The notes beneath the pieces were generated by a model. That model worked only from the letters and a program-made list of their open reading frames with translations. It was not told the origin of the DNA and searched no databases. A DNA stretch of 64,000 nucleotides, taken from NCBI GenBank assembly GCA_963921425.1, contig OY992832.1, forward strand, positions 6,076,001-6,140,000, read 5' to 3'. Made by a program: the position numbers and the translations under genes. Each line of letters begins with the position of its first letter. Position 1 is the first letter of the stretch. Shown piece by piece: positions 23,240 to 33,797 of the stretch. The DNA is from Dryas octopetala. Its lineage: Eukaryota; Streptophyta; Magnoliopsida; Rosales; Rosaceae.

Positions 23240-24235
23240 GATATCTTCATTTACTGCTTCAATTCATGCACGTACGCAAGCTTCATGATCATGATCGATA
23301 TGCATGTATGCCAACCAAGAATGAATTCCACGTATAGCCTTCTTGCCCTTCCTAACTCAAAAATTCTGATATCTAATTAAGAATTAAAACTATAATTCTG
23401 TGTATTCAGTTAATTATATTATTAATTGGTTTAGTTTTGTTATTAAATATTGACAGGTAAATGTTGATGAAGTTCTACCAAAATGTTGTGATCGATACAA
23501 TTGCAGTACTGTTACCCAGAAGCATCATCAGAGAGCACATTGGAGATCGGTACTCGCATTTGGAGTTCAATAATTAGTACTAACTATGAGTACTATTTCG
23601 ACCACTACTTACAAGCTATAGGTAGCTAGCTAGTGATCAAATACGTACATTAATTATAGCATTACAGAAGTGTTGCTAATGAGCAGTGAATCTTGACATT
23701 GATTAATTCAGACCAAAGAAAAATTATTTTGATGATCAGATATCCATATGGAATATATTTTTTATGAAAGACTATAATTAATACTTCCCACTAGCTAGCA
23801 GATAGCTTCAGTTATAGCAAATCGAAATGATCCTGCAGTCAGGAATAGAGAAGTTATCGATCAGCTAAATTAAGCACTAGAAGGTTCCAGGATTGCTTGC
23901 TCAACTCAAATTAAGTCCGGCCAATAGTACTTAAACACAAGGGACTTAATTATTAATTACTTAAGTACTGTAAGCTATAACAGAATTCAGTTGTAGCTAG
24001 GCAGTTAGAGATCATTATTTTCTTTATAAACCTCACTTACTCGAATGTGTATGAACACATGTACATGATCTGTAAGCAATATATATTGGTTAATTATATA
24101 TGAATGAAATCGATCATTTCTTTCACAATCTCATCATACATTACAGACAGACCATGTATATGCATGTTAAACAAGCTAGCTATCTGAATATCACTTTAAT
24201 CACTACAAATAAATGTCAATTAAAACATTAATATT
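23240..24235. other. Intergenic, no gene recognised
   Basis: AT-rich spacer between hairpin 2 and the LINE fragment; nothing supported. Confidence 0.35.
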
Positions 24236-24245
24236 AAAGCTGTTT

Positions 24246-24860
24246 AGGAAGCCAAAGTGAATTTGATGGTTCTTGGAGTGAGGAGGGTCATGTTGTTGGG
24301 GTGGTGGTAGTAGTGAGAGCCCATGTTGGTAGTCTAGTTGGTGGATCTGCTATCTTTTGCTGTGCTTCTTCTCCTTTGATGGTTGAAGCTTTGGCGGAGA
24401 AGGAGGGTTTGCAGTACGCAAAATCCAATAACTTTAGGAGGATTGTGATTGAATCGGACTCAAAAATAGTGATGAATAATGCTATAACAAAGACTTCCAA
24501 GTCTACTCCTTGGGGGATCTTCCCCATTCTTCAGGCAATTGAGCAGCTCTCCATGGGCTTCGTTTCGATTCGCTGGAGTTGGGTACCTTGAGAAGCCAAC
24601 GGTGCTGCCGATGCAGTGGCTGGGCTTCGAAGTTGAAGATGTGTCCTCGTGGATGGTGAATTCCCCTCCATCTTCCTTGCTGGGTATACTGGAGGCTGAT
24701 GGCTTACCTTGTGATTAGGGTTTGGTTTGAGGCTTGTTTTTGGGCTAAAGGCCTTAATTTGTTTCTGTTCTTTGCTGCGATGTCGTTTTGTTTGTTGGAA
24801 GTTGTATGCTGTCTATTGTTAAATGAAGGAGTTTTTCATGACAGGGCCAAAAAAAAAAAA
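24246..24860 (+). pseudogene. 5'-truncated LINE retrotransposon with RNase H domain and poly(A)
   Basis: Target-site duplication AAAGCTGTTT at 24236-24245 and 24858-24867, with a poly(A) of about 12 at the 3' end after GACAGGGCC. The plus-strand frame encodes the end of a non-LTR reverse transcriptase RNase H domain (SSPLMVEALAEKEGLQYAKS, RRIVIESDSKIVMNNA, VSIRWSWVP). A TGA then replaces the Arg codon expected before EANGAADAVAGL, a CGA-to-TGA type change. Dead copy. The TSD and the poly(A) prove retroposition. Confidence 0.9.
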
Positions 24861-24867
24861 GCTGTTT

Positions 24868-25140
24868 GAATATTAATGTGTAGTCTCCTTCTTTATGTAC
24901 CAACTGATAATTTCTCACAAAGAATTCCATTAATTACATGTGGTTTTTAGGGTTGCCACCTTTTTCCAACACAAAACGTACAGCTAGGGATGCGAAACCT
25001 CAAAGTGCAAATAAATTAAGATGGGCGAAAATATTGAGATGGGTACAGATGAATGGATGAAGAGACCGGGACATGAATTAATTTGGACCACGATCACATG
25101 ATTGAGAAAGGGAACCTCCAGGAGGAATATATTGACCCCT
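24868..25140. other. Spacer between LINE and hairpin 3 promoter region
   Basis: No gene or repeat recognised. Confidence 0.3.
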
Positions 25141-25143
25141 CTC

Positions 25144-25846
25144 GCATATGCGTCTGCTTTCTTGATCAGCATATCCATATATGCATGCAACAACCTTTAA
25201 TTTTCTGATCCATCGATCTCTACGTTTGATCAGGGTATATAATTAACTATGGTTTCCAGCTATAGAAAGCAAAACGAAACATATGGATATGCACTAGTCG
25301 ATCTCTGTAGGCTACCTTGTGCCAAATTAATTAATTTTTCCCGGCCTTAATTATCGGTTTGAATTCAATATTTAAATATATATGATGAGTTCAACTTGAT
25401 GACTATAATTTTTTTCTTTTTTCCTCCGAAAAGTATATAAATTCGAATTAAACACGCACTGGTCAATTTTATCATCTTTTTCGGTCGATCTAGCATCAGA
25501 TGGATCACAGGTGGTCTCCGCCTTGGCCTGAAAAGATTAATATGACGTAGACAGCAACCTGAAGAAGATAATTAATGAAATTAAGATGAGAAATTATATA
25601 GCTACGTACAACAGGTGATCACAAGGAATGAATATATATATATATATATAAGCTAATACAAAATTAAAGCTAGCTAGCTTGTTAAGCTAATTAACTGGGA
25701 AAGGAATGGGGGAGGGGACCATGCATGATAGCAATATATAGCAGAAGAGAAGCACAAGAGAGAATGATGCCTGGTATATACGGATCGAGATGATCAATTT
25801 CCATGGAATATCCATGAAAATATGCGAATCACACACCAAATATAAA
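25144..25846 (+). promoter_or_regulatory. P1BS-rich upstream region of hairpin 3
   Basis: Five GNATATNC matches: GCATATGC 25144-25151, GCATATCC 25169-25176, GGATATGC 25285-25292, GTATATAC 25774-25781 and GAATATCC 25806-25813. A TATA box (TATAAA, 25841-25846) lies 28 bp after the last, about 75 bp before the hairpin. Confidence 0.65.
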
Positions 25847-25917
25847 CCCATGCCATGCAATTCAACCTCCTGCAACACATGCAATTAATAAGGGTCTTAT
25901 ATCGTCTGAGGGTAGAG

Positions 25918-26042
25918 ATGAATAACAGTGCAATTCTCCTTTGGTAGAATTATATATTTGCATGCAATGCTGCATTAATTGATTTGGCATTCGTACTGCT
26001 TTAGTTTCTGCCAAAGGAGAATTGCCCTGCCATTCAACAACT
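25918..26042 (+). ncRNA. MIR399: MIR399 precursor hairpin 3
   Basis: Mature miR399 at 26009-26029 on the 3' arm, identical to that of hairpin 2 (starts TGCCAAAGGAGAATTGCC). The 5' arm at 25926-25946 contains GTGCAATTCTCCTTTGG and pairs almost perfectly. Best-formed hairpin of the cluster. Confidence 0.92.
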
Positions 26043-26095
26043 CTACCATATGATGCATGCATTGCACTTGGGTTTGTCTTTGTGAAGATTACACA

Positions 26096-26365
26096 GTCAG
26101 CATGTCTAGTCAGCATGCCTAGTCAGCTTAATCTACGGCTGTCATTTCTATTAGATTAGTTAGTTAGTCTCTAGTTAGCTTCCAGCTGTTGTTAGAGTTT
26201 GTTTGAGTTGGTTAGAAGGCTGATTATGCAGCTTCAGTTGTAAATCCATCGTGTACTGTAATCATTATTCATTCAAGCAAGTTACAACAAATTCTCTCTT
26301 AGATTTTCTCTTCGTTTTCTTTTCATTTTCTCAGCTTTCCTTAATTTTCCTGGTATCCAAACAGT
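26096..26365 (+). mobile_element. Degenerate copia-type LTR remnant with primer-binding-like site
   Basis: The stretch GTTAGAGTTTGTTTGAGTTG through TGTACTGTAATCATTATTC and a pyrimidine-rich 3' part looks like the U3-R-U5 of a plant copia LTR. It is followed at 26350-26361 by CTGGTATCCAAA, which resembles the TGGTATCAGAGC primer-binding site. Three short AGTCAGCATG-type repeats lie at its left end. No second LTR and no pol found. Confidence 0.45.
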
Positions 26366-26409
26366 CTTCACCTAATGTTTACATAGTAAGAACTTTTGTA
26401 TTTTTATAT

Positions 26410-26411
<2 letters not shown>

Positions 26412-26456
<45 letters not shown>
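26412..26456. repeat. (CT)n microsatellite
   Basis: About 22 uninterrupted CT units. Confidence 0.9.
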
Positions 26457-26459
<3 letters not shown>

Positions 26460-27055
26460 TGATAAATTTTATTGGTTTGGGTTGACCAAAACTAAACACA
26501 AAACTTCGTGATTATCATAAACATATTGTGAAAATATTGATTACAGGCTTGAATTAAAGCAGCCACGTACAATAACGTACGGCATACTTGGAGTCGGAGG
26601 GCTGCAAGAAGAATCTTAATTTGAAGCTGGAGATTAGTCCTACTTTTGTCAACTTCAACTTAAAAAACTCCATCGATCCATCGTCTGCGTCATCTATCAC
26701 AAGAATGCTAGCTGAAACAGATCGATCCAGAATTGTAATTCTCTACACAAGTTTTGTCCAGCTCCAGAAGGACCAGAACCTTGATCAATTTTCAAAAGCT
26801 AGCTGAGTATCTATTCCCACAATCCCACATTTTAATGATCCCTTCTTTTTATCTTAACTTCTCGTTCTGTTTATGTTCCCTTCTTTTTTTGTTTTTTAAT
26901 TATTATTATCGGAAAATGTTAAATTTGCTCTCAATTTTTGAAGAACCATCTCACTCCATGAGATATAGCTATTTCATTATATCACTTACCTGATCGCTTG
27001 CAACCCTGATCTAACAAGGGCATTAATTTTGTCTGTGAAACAAATTAAACGCGCG
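26457..27055. other. Intergenic, no gene recognised
   Basis: AT-rich; the open frames at 26588-26993 have no family features. Confidence 0.35.
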
Positions 27056-27059
27056 TACT

Positions 27060-27215
27060 GCAGAAGAAATGCTGGGTAAATCTCCTTTGGCAGGATTGCT
27101 CACTACGTACGGGAATGAATGAATGTGTGTTTCCAACACGTACAGTTCAATCTCATAGTTTGTTGCCTGCCAGTGAACAACTTGCGCGCCCTGAAATATG
27201 CAACTGCAGCAAGCA
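27060..27215 (-). ncRNA. MIR399: MIR399-like hairpin 4 (weak fold)
   Basis: The minus-strand 3' arm at 27072-27092 begins TGCCAAAGGAGATTTACC and ends CAG, a miR399 variant with A for the usual G or C near the end. The opposite arm (about 27165-27195, CAAGTTGTTCACTGGCAGG) keeps GGCAG and part of the pairing but has many mismatches. The precursor may be processed poorly or decaying. Its 3' flank resembles those of hairpins 5 and 6. Confidence 0.55.
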
Positions 27216-27264
27216 GTAGCTGAGTCCTCTGAATTAATGATGCCATGGAGACCTCGATCGATCG

Positions 27265-27329
27265 TATTTATACAATGGAACAGTGCCATTCCTGACTTTG
27301 TAAAGGCACATGGCGAAAATCTAATATAG
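27265..27329 (-). promoter_or_regulatory. TATA box and decayed P1BS-like site for hairpin 4
   Basis: The minus strand reads TATAAATA at 27265-27272. At the spacing where other copies have P1BS, the sequence is TAATATAG (27322-27329), with both outer bases of the GNATATNC palindrome changed. Confidence 0.35.
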
Positions 27330-27554
27330 GCCTTTTTGTATATAAAGAAAAAAATTATTAAATTATGTAGGCATGTTTTCCATTTACTTTTGCTTGAAAA
27401 TAAAAAATAAAATGATATTTTCATTAAATATGAGATAATATTACAGTTTGTACGTACAAATTTTCAACAAAAAACTTAGGACAATAAATAATTAAAGTTA
27501 CAGGACCTTTGGACATACAAGTTTTGAACAACACGCTAATTTCTTTGAACAACA

Positions 27555-28260
27555 CCCTAATTTTTTTTATTTTTCTATTTTTATAAACTTTGAAAATTAA
27601 TTAAAAATAGCTCCGAATTCAGAAAAATACACGAAAAATTCTTACGGACTCGTCTTGACTAGCACTAATTTACTATAGGGTTAAATTACCAATTTTCCCT
27701 CTAAACATTTTCAAAAAAATTGGAAAGTCCAAATTTATTTCTAAAAAATTAAAATAAATTTCCCTCTATTAAATAAATTCTAGAATTTTCTTAAACTCTC
27801 GGACGAATTCTCAAAAATATTTTGGAAAATTTACCAAAAGCCTTTTTTAGAGAATTATTTCGAGACTTTACAGAAATTCTAGAATTTTTCTAGAATTTAT
27901 TTTATAGAGGGAAATTTATTTTCCTCTAAGACCGAGAGGTCTTTTGGGTAGCAAGTGTTCATGAGAAATATATTGTTAGTTTTTAGAAGACCAATGGTGC
28001 ATACCTCATATTTTTTGGAGTTCGGGAGATTATTCTATGAATTTTCAAAGAGTCTAGAGTATTTTATTTTTCTAGAAATAAATTTGGACTTTCCAAATTT
28101 TTTGGAAATTTTTAGAGGGAAAATTGGTATTTTGACCCCATAGTAAATTAATACTAGTCAAGACGATCCGTAGGAATTTTCAGTGTATTTTTTTAAGTTT
28201 GGAGCTATTTTAATTAATTTTTAAAGTTTATAAAAATAAGAAAATAAAAAAAATCAGAAA
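27555..28260. mobile_element. Long inverted-repeat (foldback) element, about 700 bp
   Basis: The outer arms of about 230 bp are inverted copies: TTATAAACTTTGAAAATTAA, TAGCTCC and CTTGACTAG on the left reappear reverse-complemented on the right (CTAGTCAAGACG, GGAGCTATTTTAATTAATTT, AAAGTTTATAAAAATA). No clear target duplication found, no coding capacity. Confidence 0.7.
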
Positions 28261-30430
28261 ATGCAAGAAAAGATGTGACACATGGCGCACATCTAGCGCG
28301 CCACGTCAGCATTAACGGCCAGGTCATCGTTTTTAACGGAATTGTTGACGGAATAAGGTAAAATGAGACACAAATGTAAGTTACATGTGGTAATTTAGAA
28401 CAAAAGAACTTTCAAGTGGCAACATGGGAATGTGTTATAATTTTGAATGTAAATCGATAATTAATAAAAAAAAAACCATTTAAAATAAAAAAACCTTTTG
28501 ACGTTTAAGCTTTTCAATAAAGAAATAAAAGTCTAAAAATTGAATTGAATTACTACTTTAGTTATTATAAATTTGATTTGGGCCTCTTACAAACCTGGGC
28601 CTCAAGCCTTGAATATCTTAGATACTAGGCCTCTACATAAAAAAGCTTTAAATTTATTTCTTTTAATATTATAATATATATATAAGTATATAAAAAATTA
28701 GGCCCCCCTTGAAAGTGGGCCCTGTGCGGTCGCCCCTCCATCCCTTGCTCGGGGACGGCTTTGCAATGGAACAATGGTTCTCGATCTTCATCCATCCCGC
28801 GATTTATAGACTTTTCAATTTTCATCACTTTATATCACAGCCACCACTAATTCCTCCTTATAAAAAGTTTTTCGTTAAAAGGATTTAATTTGTTCCTCGA
28901 TTTGATTATATGTATATTAGAGGTTTTTTTTTTAAATATTATTAAGAGTTAATTAAGTAATTACCAGGGCTGTGACACTTGTCGATCGCTTCATGTTATA
29001 TCTATGGATATCCTTTTGACATGTGGACTAAAATATTGACAAGTAGTAGATGTTACATTACAGAAAGGGAAATTTTGAAAATTAGGCTAGTAAAAGAATG
29101 ATTAGAAGGGTTTTCATTTTTTGTTGAATGCTTATAATTATTATGTCCCTTCCTCACCCTGTAAGGCCACATATATAAAGGGCCGGGTATCTATTAAACA
29201 GAATATCAAATTTGAAGTGCTTCTGGTTTGAATAGCACATGGTTGATAAAGTTATGGGACAATTGGAAAAAAGATGAAAAAGATTGAGGGAAATTTCAAT
29301 GGATGCTTCAACATGGAATTGGAAGATCCATAGGAATGTTCTCCAAATCGTTATCTTGTATGTGTACGTGTAAAGTTATAATCTCAATATATTCTCATGG
29401 CTGTCATCAACACCCAGCCAGCAGAGATGCATGTATGGACCCCCAAATTAATTTTGTGTGCAGAAACTCGAGGTAGCTCGCTCTCGATCTCGCTCACATA
29501 AATATATTATTCGCGTACGTAAATATTAATGGATATTGACTACTCACATGTCACATGTATATATCAAATGATGTCAAACATCAATGTAGAACATGTCCGT
29601 GTACAAGTACGTATGTATGATATCTATTCAAGAAATCATATAACTTGGGCCAAACTCTTAGTGCATAGATCGAACAAGACAAAACAGAGGAAGCTCAGGT
29701 CAAGGTCTCCCAGAGAAGAGATCAGAACCATATATTTTCTTTCAATTCCTAGTTACCTTTCTATTATATTAATTAGCTGCTGCGTGCATCTTTTGTCTAT
29801 CTTTATACAAGAAAGCAAATACAAGAACAACATTCTGGAAGTACTCCCTGGAGTTATAATTTTCTAATATTATAAAATATACTCTACATTCTCATATACA
29901 AAAATAGAGTGCATATATATAATTTCCTTGATCTGTTTAAATTTTCTTGAGTCTAATTGTACGTACATGAAGCTTCTGGACACAACGACCAATTAATTAT
30001 TCCATTTGAAATATGCATGCTGCTATTTGGAAAATGTTTTCTTCACGTACTGCCAATTAATCCAAAATTAATCGATCTTGCTGTCCAATTTGAGTACTCG
30101 CTCTGCCATGCAAACTCCTTGAAGGGCCAAGCAATGATCCAGTACGTACCCTGTGGCATGCAAAGACCTGTAATCAATCATGCAATTAAGCACCAATGCA
30201 GCATATATCTTAATTAAAGAAATTAAGGGTCCAAATGCATGTCTAATAAGCTAATTAATAAGTCCTTTTAATTGGATTAATATCTAAATGAGGTGCATGC
30301 CAAAGTCAAATGAAAATTTTGTATTTTCAAGCAATATATATACTATGCACACACTAGAAGTCTAATAGAAATGAACGAGTCTTGAAAAATTATATGGTAA
30401 ATGCATGCAAGCAATTAAAAATTAAATAGG
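28261..30430. other. Intergenic, no gene recognised
   Basis: AT-rich. 28570-28770 has AGGCC-rich stretches (TTAGGCCCCCCTTG, GTGGGCCCTGTGCGG) that resemble hAT-type repeat DNA, but ends could not be set. No supported ORF. Confidence 0.35.
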
Positions 30431-30439
30431 TACGTACTG

Positions 30440-30488
30440 CAGTAGAATTGCTGAGCAGATCTCCTTTGGCAGACAGTCCATCTTTCTC

Positions 30489-30524
<36 letters not shown>

Positions 30525-30586
30525 TGCAGTAGTAGATTGATAGACAGTTTGCCAATAGGAACCGCTCAGTAATTCACCTGCAGATG
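30440..30586 (-). ncRNA. MIR399: MIR399-like hairpin 5 with (TA)n loop
   Basis: The minus-strand 3' arm at 30451-30471 begins TGCCAAAGGAGATCTGCT and ends CAG. The 5' arm (about 30548-30577) has GAATTACTGAGCGGTTCC followed by TATTGGCA. Base pairing extends through GAATTgCTGAGC and the lower stem TGCAG. The loop holds an uninterrupted (TA)n of about 16 units (30490-30521), itself able to fold. The mature sequence differs from canonical miR399 at several 3' positions. Confidence 0.75.
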
Positions 30587-30692
30587 CATTACTTCGACCA
30601 TCAATGCGCCATATATATATATATGGATTTCTTTTTGGCTGGGTAGCCCTATATATGGATTAATTGATGATAAAAAACCATACATTGTATGG

Positions 30693-30809
30693 TATTTATA
30701 GCTCCATCGATCTATAGGGAAAATTTATGTACATGTGTACGTTCTCAAGCCAGGTATGCTCAGAGAACAACTTTATTCCCTTATCCGCATTATATGCACA
30801 TGCATATAC
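30693..30809 (-). promoter_or_regulatory. TATA box and P1BS for hairpin 5
   Basis: Minus-strand TATAAATA at 30693-30700; P1BS GCATATAC at 30802-30809; a further GAATATCC at 31333-31340. Confidence 0.5.
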
Positions 30810-32080
30810 AATTATTTCATCATTTGATCGAACTTGGGTGGAACTTAATGCCGATATTTAATTCATTTATTTGGGGGAATTAAATATAGATATATATATA
30901 TATTATTTTAATGTACAACTTCTACTACTATAATTAATCAACGATATATATAGCATGCAATCAAAAGTCTCTTAAATGGATGGGAAATATAATTAATTAC
31001 CAATATAATGAATAAATTAATGTAGTACGTTTAGCATTGTTTTTCATTTATTAATGCCTGAGAGAGACATATAGAAAGATGTATTCATTTGTCTGCCATA
31101 TATGCACAATCATAATCTAGACCTAATTAAGATCAGTGGTCCAACATATATATATGTTTTCCATCCATCCTTTGAAAACTCAACATTGATTCGAATATAT
31201 ATGTGGTCATTCTATTAACATCTAGAAGAAATATATGGTTTGCTTTTTGCCTAAAGAAATGTCAGTGTAGAATGTGGATAAATGAAGATAATGTATGTAC
31301 AATTGATCGAACTGTACAGCTAGCTCAAAAAGGAATATCCATCTTTCTTTTTCTAATTAAGTTTCCCTAGCCTTATACATTTTTTAAAAATCGATCAGAA
31401 ATTAATTAATATGATATATGTCACTCTGTGTGTATATATATGTATGTATATAGATTGGGTACATAGATGTATATGGTTGAAATTAAGAAGAGGATTCTAA
31501 ATAGAAGGGAGGGGGGATGGGTCGACCATGCAAGATGGCAACAGATCGAGGAAATTGAAAAATTTTCTGAAGGAAATTAATCATCAGCATCGGCCACTAC
31601 TACTTCTACTTCGATCTTAACATATATATATATGTATATAAAACTTTCACAGCATGCATGAGATACAATTAAATATAAGTATCCAATCAAAAACGAATTG
31701 AAAATGAGTAGAGAATTATCGAAGTGACTACATGACGTTATATAAACAATGTTTCTGGGACAACTCTCAACAATTAACAAGTCTCTAGCTGTCAAATTGG
31801 TTTTATGGATTATATATATGTCAATCAGGTCCTCGATCGTGTTCTGATCGATCACAAATTTCAAGTATGAGAAGGAGCTTCTGAATTCGATCAGCCAACC
31901 CATGAAATATTGCAATGCCTGAATCGATCTGATCGAGTTTCATATATCGTTTCTCTGCCAATTAATCATTAATTTACTTGGATCTATAACACGTACAGTA
32001 AGTATTAATTCCCATGATGACAATGATCGAGGTTTCAGTACTCCAGTAACCTGCACAGACCATCAAAAAACAACTATAAG
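30810..32080. other. Intergenic, no gene recognised
   Basis: AT-rich, many TATATA and GATCGATC words. Nothing supported beyond the P1BS match noted at 31333. Confidence 0.35.
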
Positions 32081-32092
32081 GCATCAAGTAAA

Positions 32093-32820
32093 ATTTTTTT
32101 TTTGTCGAAATAAGAATTGCATTAAAAGAGCCCAAAAGTCATTGAGAATACAAAGTAGGATCCCATAAGCCAAAAATAAAAAATAGATAATAAGTGGCCC
32201 AAACAGTAACGCTCATCTAAACAGAAAACCAAACCCTGGGCTAAGGAGGTGGGTCATGAGAGCTACTTCTCCAGTAGTTGGAAGCCGAGAAACACCGTGA
32301 GGTAAAAGTGAGCGGAACCCACAGAATCCCCAATATCTCATCGTGTCAGCACCGAGCAAGAACCACATCCACCAAAGGAGCCAGAGAGACTCCAGAAAAT
32401 AAAGAGTAACCGTAACCGAGGAAGATAGAGGTGCGAACACCTGAGCCGAAGCGCACATCTTCCAGTGATATGACGACAACCACGATCCAATTAACCATCA
32501 TTGCCAAAAGACGAAGATGACAGACTGGGAGGCGGGAACAGGCGGAGGCAGCGAATGTCCGATATATGCTTGGCGACGAGAAATTGGTGCAGCGAGGGGA
32601 AGGGAAGGTGGCAGCGGGGAAGGGGGAGGCCGGGGGTGGCAAGAGGAGGGAGAGGGGAGGGAGAAGAGGTGGCGAGGGGAGAGGGAGGGGGAGAGGGAGG
32701 GGGAGAGGAGGGGAGGGTACGTGGCGGCTGAATCTCAAACCAGCAGCTTAGGGTTTTCTTCACCTCTCAGAGTTAAGGACCTCCCTCCAGTTTATTCTAA
32801 ACGTGATTGCACAAAAGCAT
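32093..32820 (-). mobile_element. Non-autonomous LINE-like retroposon with poly(A) and 12-bp TSD
   Basis: The target-site duplication GCATCAAGTAAA at 32081-32092 and 32821-32832 is exact. On the minus strand the element starts with a leader containing GAAAACCCTAAGCTGCTGG, passes a pyrimidine-rich section (32590-32720), and ends in poly(A) (plus-strand T tract at 32094-32103). No reverse transcriptase remains, so it was presumably moved in trans. Its proline-rich open frames are composition artefacts. Confidence 0.8.
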
Positions 32821-33167
32821 GCATCAAGTAAATTGTGATATAACATGAAATAGTAAATTTTCAGTTCTTTTCGGTGCTAGCTCGTTATATATGAATACTA
32901 GGGAAAGGAGAGACATATATATCAGATAGATATGCATTATGCTAAGTGGATCATATATATATGCAAGTGCTATATATTGGGAAATGACTTGAATTTGAAG
33001 TGTGAAAATATATCCCAACTGAAAAATGAAATCTAATTACTGAATGAATCATGCATTTATGCATGAAAGCACTACATGAAGCTGAATTAAACAATCGTGA
33101 TTGCCCAGGCCAGCAAAGAGAACTGCTAGCTAGCTTATTCACAAAGTAATTAATATATCAGAAGAGT

Positions 33168-33308
33168 GCAGAAGAATTGCGGAGCAAATCTCCTTTGGCA
33201 AAGAGCATGCACTAGCTAGAACTGCAAGGCATGCAGGTGCAGCGCTAGCATTGATTCTAATAAGTGGCTATGTGCCAAAGGAGATTTGCCCTGTAATTAA
33301 CGCAACTG
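33168..33308 (-). ncRNA. MIR399: MIR399 precursor hairpin 6 (miR399-like on both strands)
   Basis: Near-perfect stem. On the minus strand the 3' arm (33180-33200) begins TGCCAAAGGAGATTTGCT and ends CCG. On the plus strand the 3' arm (33273-33293) begins TGCCAAAGGAGATTTGCC and ends CTG. Because the arms are almost exact inverted copies, either transcript would place a miR399-type 21-mer on its 3' arm. A TATA box and P1BS on the right side favour minus-strand transcription. Confidence 0.88.
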
Positions 33309-33396
33309 CACCACCAAATTAACCAAACTAGCTAGTACTACTTAAAAGTTAAGAGCTAGCTAGCTTGCTTGCAGACTGAATTGCACTGGAGACTGT

Positions 33397-33450
33397 TATT
33401 TATATATATATATATGACCGGCCACCTAGCTATAGCTACAAAGCATATCC
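33397..33450 (-). promoter_or_regulatory. P1BS and TATA box for hairpin 6
   Basis: GCATATCC at 33443-33450 fits GNATATNC. The minus strand then reads TATAAATA at 33397-33404, 39 bp downstream, about 90 bp before the hairpin. The same P1BS-then-TATA spacing (28-50 bp) recurs at hairpins 1, 2 and 3. Confidence 0.65.
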
Positions 33451-33797
33451 TATGGATCCAACGGATCGAACAATGCTTTTCCATCACTTTATTCATGTTA
33501 CGTACAGATTTAAACTTTAGCTGTACGTACTTACACACTTCTTCATCAACATTTTAATTACTCACTATTAATTAATTAATAACAACGCCCAATATCTAAG
33601 GTTTCTGAACGTTAAAATTTTTGGTTCACTAGCATATATATTAATAACTCGTCCACCAGAAGATCAGGAAAAACTACTGACTGTAATTAATTAATACACT
33701 TCACACAGCACTGTTTGATCGATATCATATATGAGAAATTAATTAATTCTAGCTCTAATGCTTTATTGCCTCGGGTTCGTACTTACTAATTACATCC

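Noticed and set aside
22956..23288. Open frame across MIR399 hairpin 2 (possible peptide gene)
   Set aside because: Starts at a non-ATG codon, and its sequence is dictated by the hairpin arms; no support for a miRNA-encoded peptide.
24288..24527. Antisense open frame over the LINE fragment
   Set aside because: Opposite to the RNase H reading frame that carries the recognisable motifs.
32346..32831. Pro- and Arg/Gly-rich frames on both strands
   Set aside because: They fall in the polypyrimidine section of a retroposon bounded by a 12-bp target duplication.
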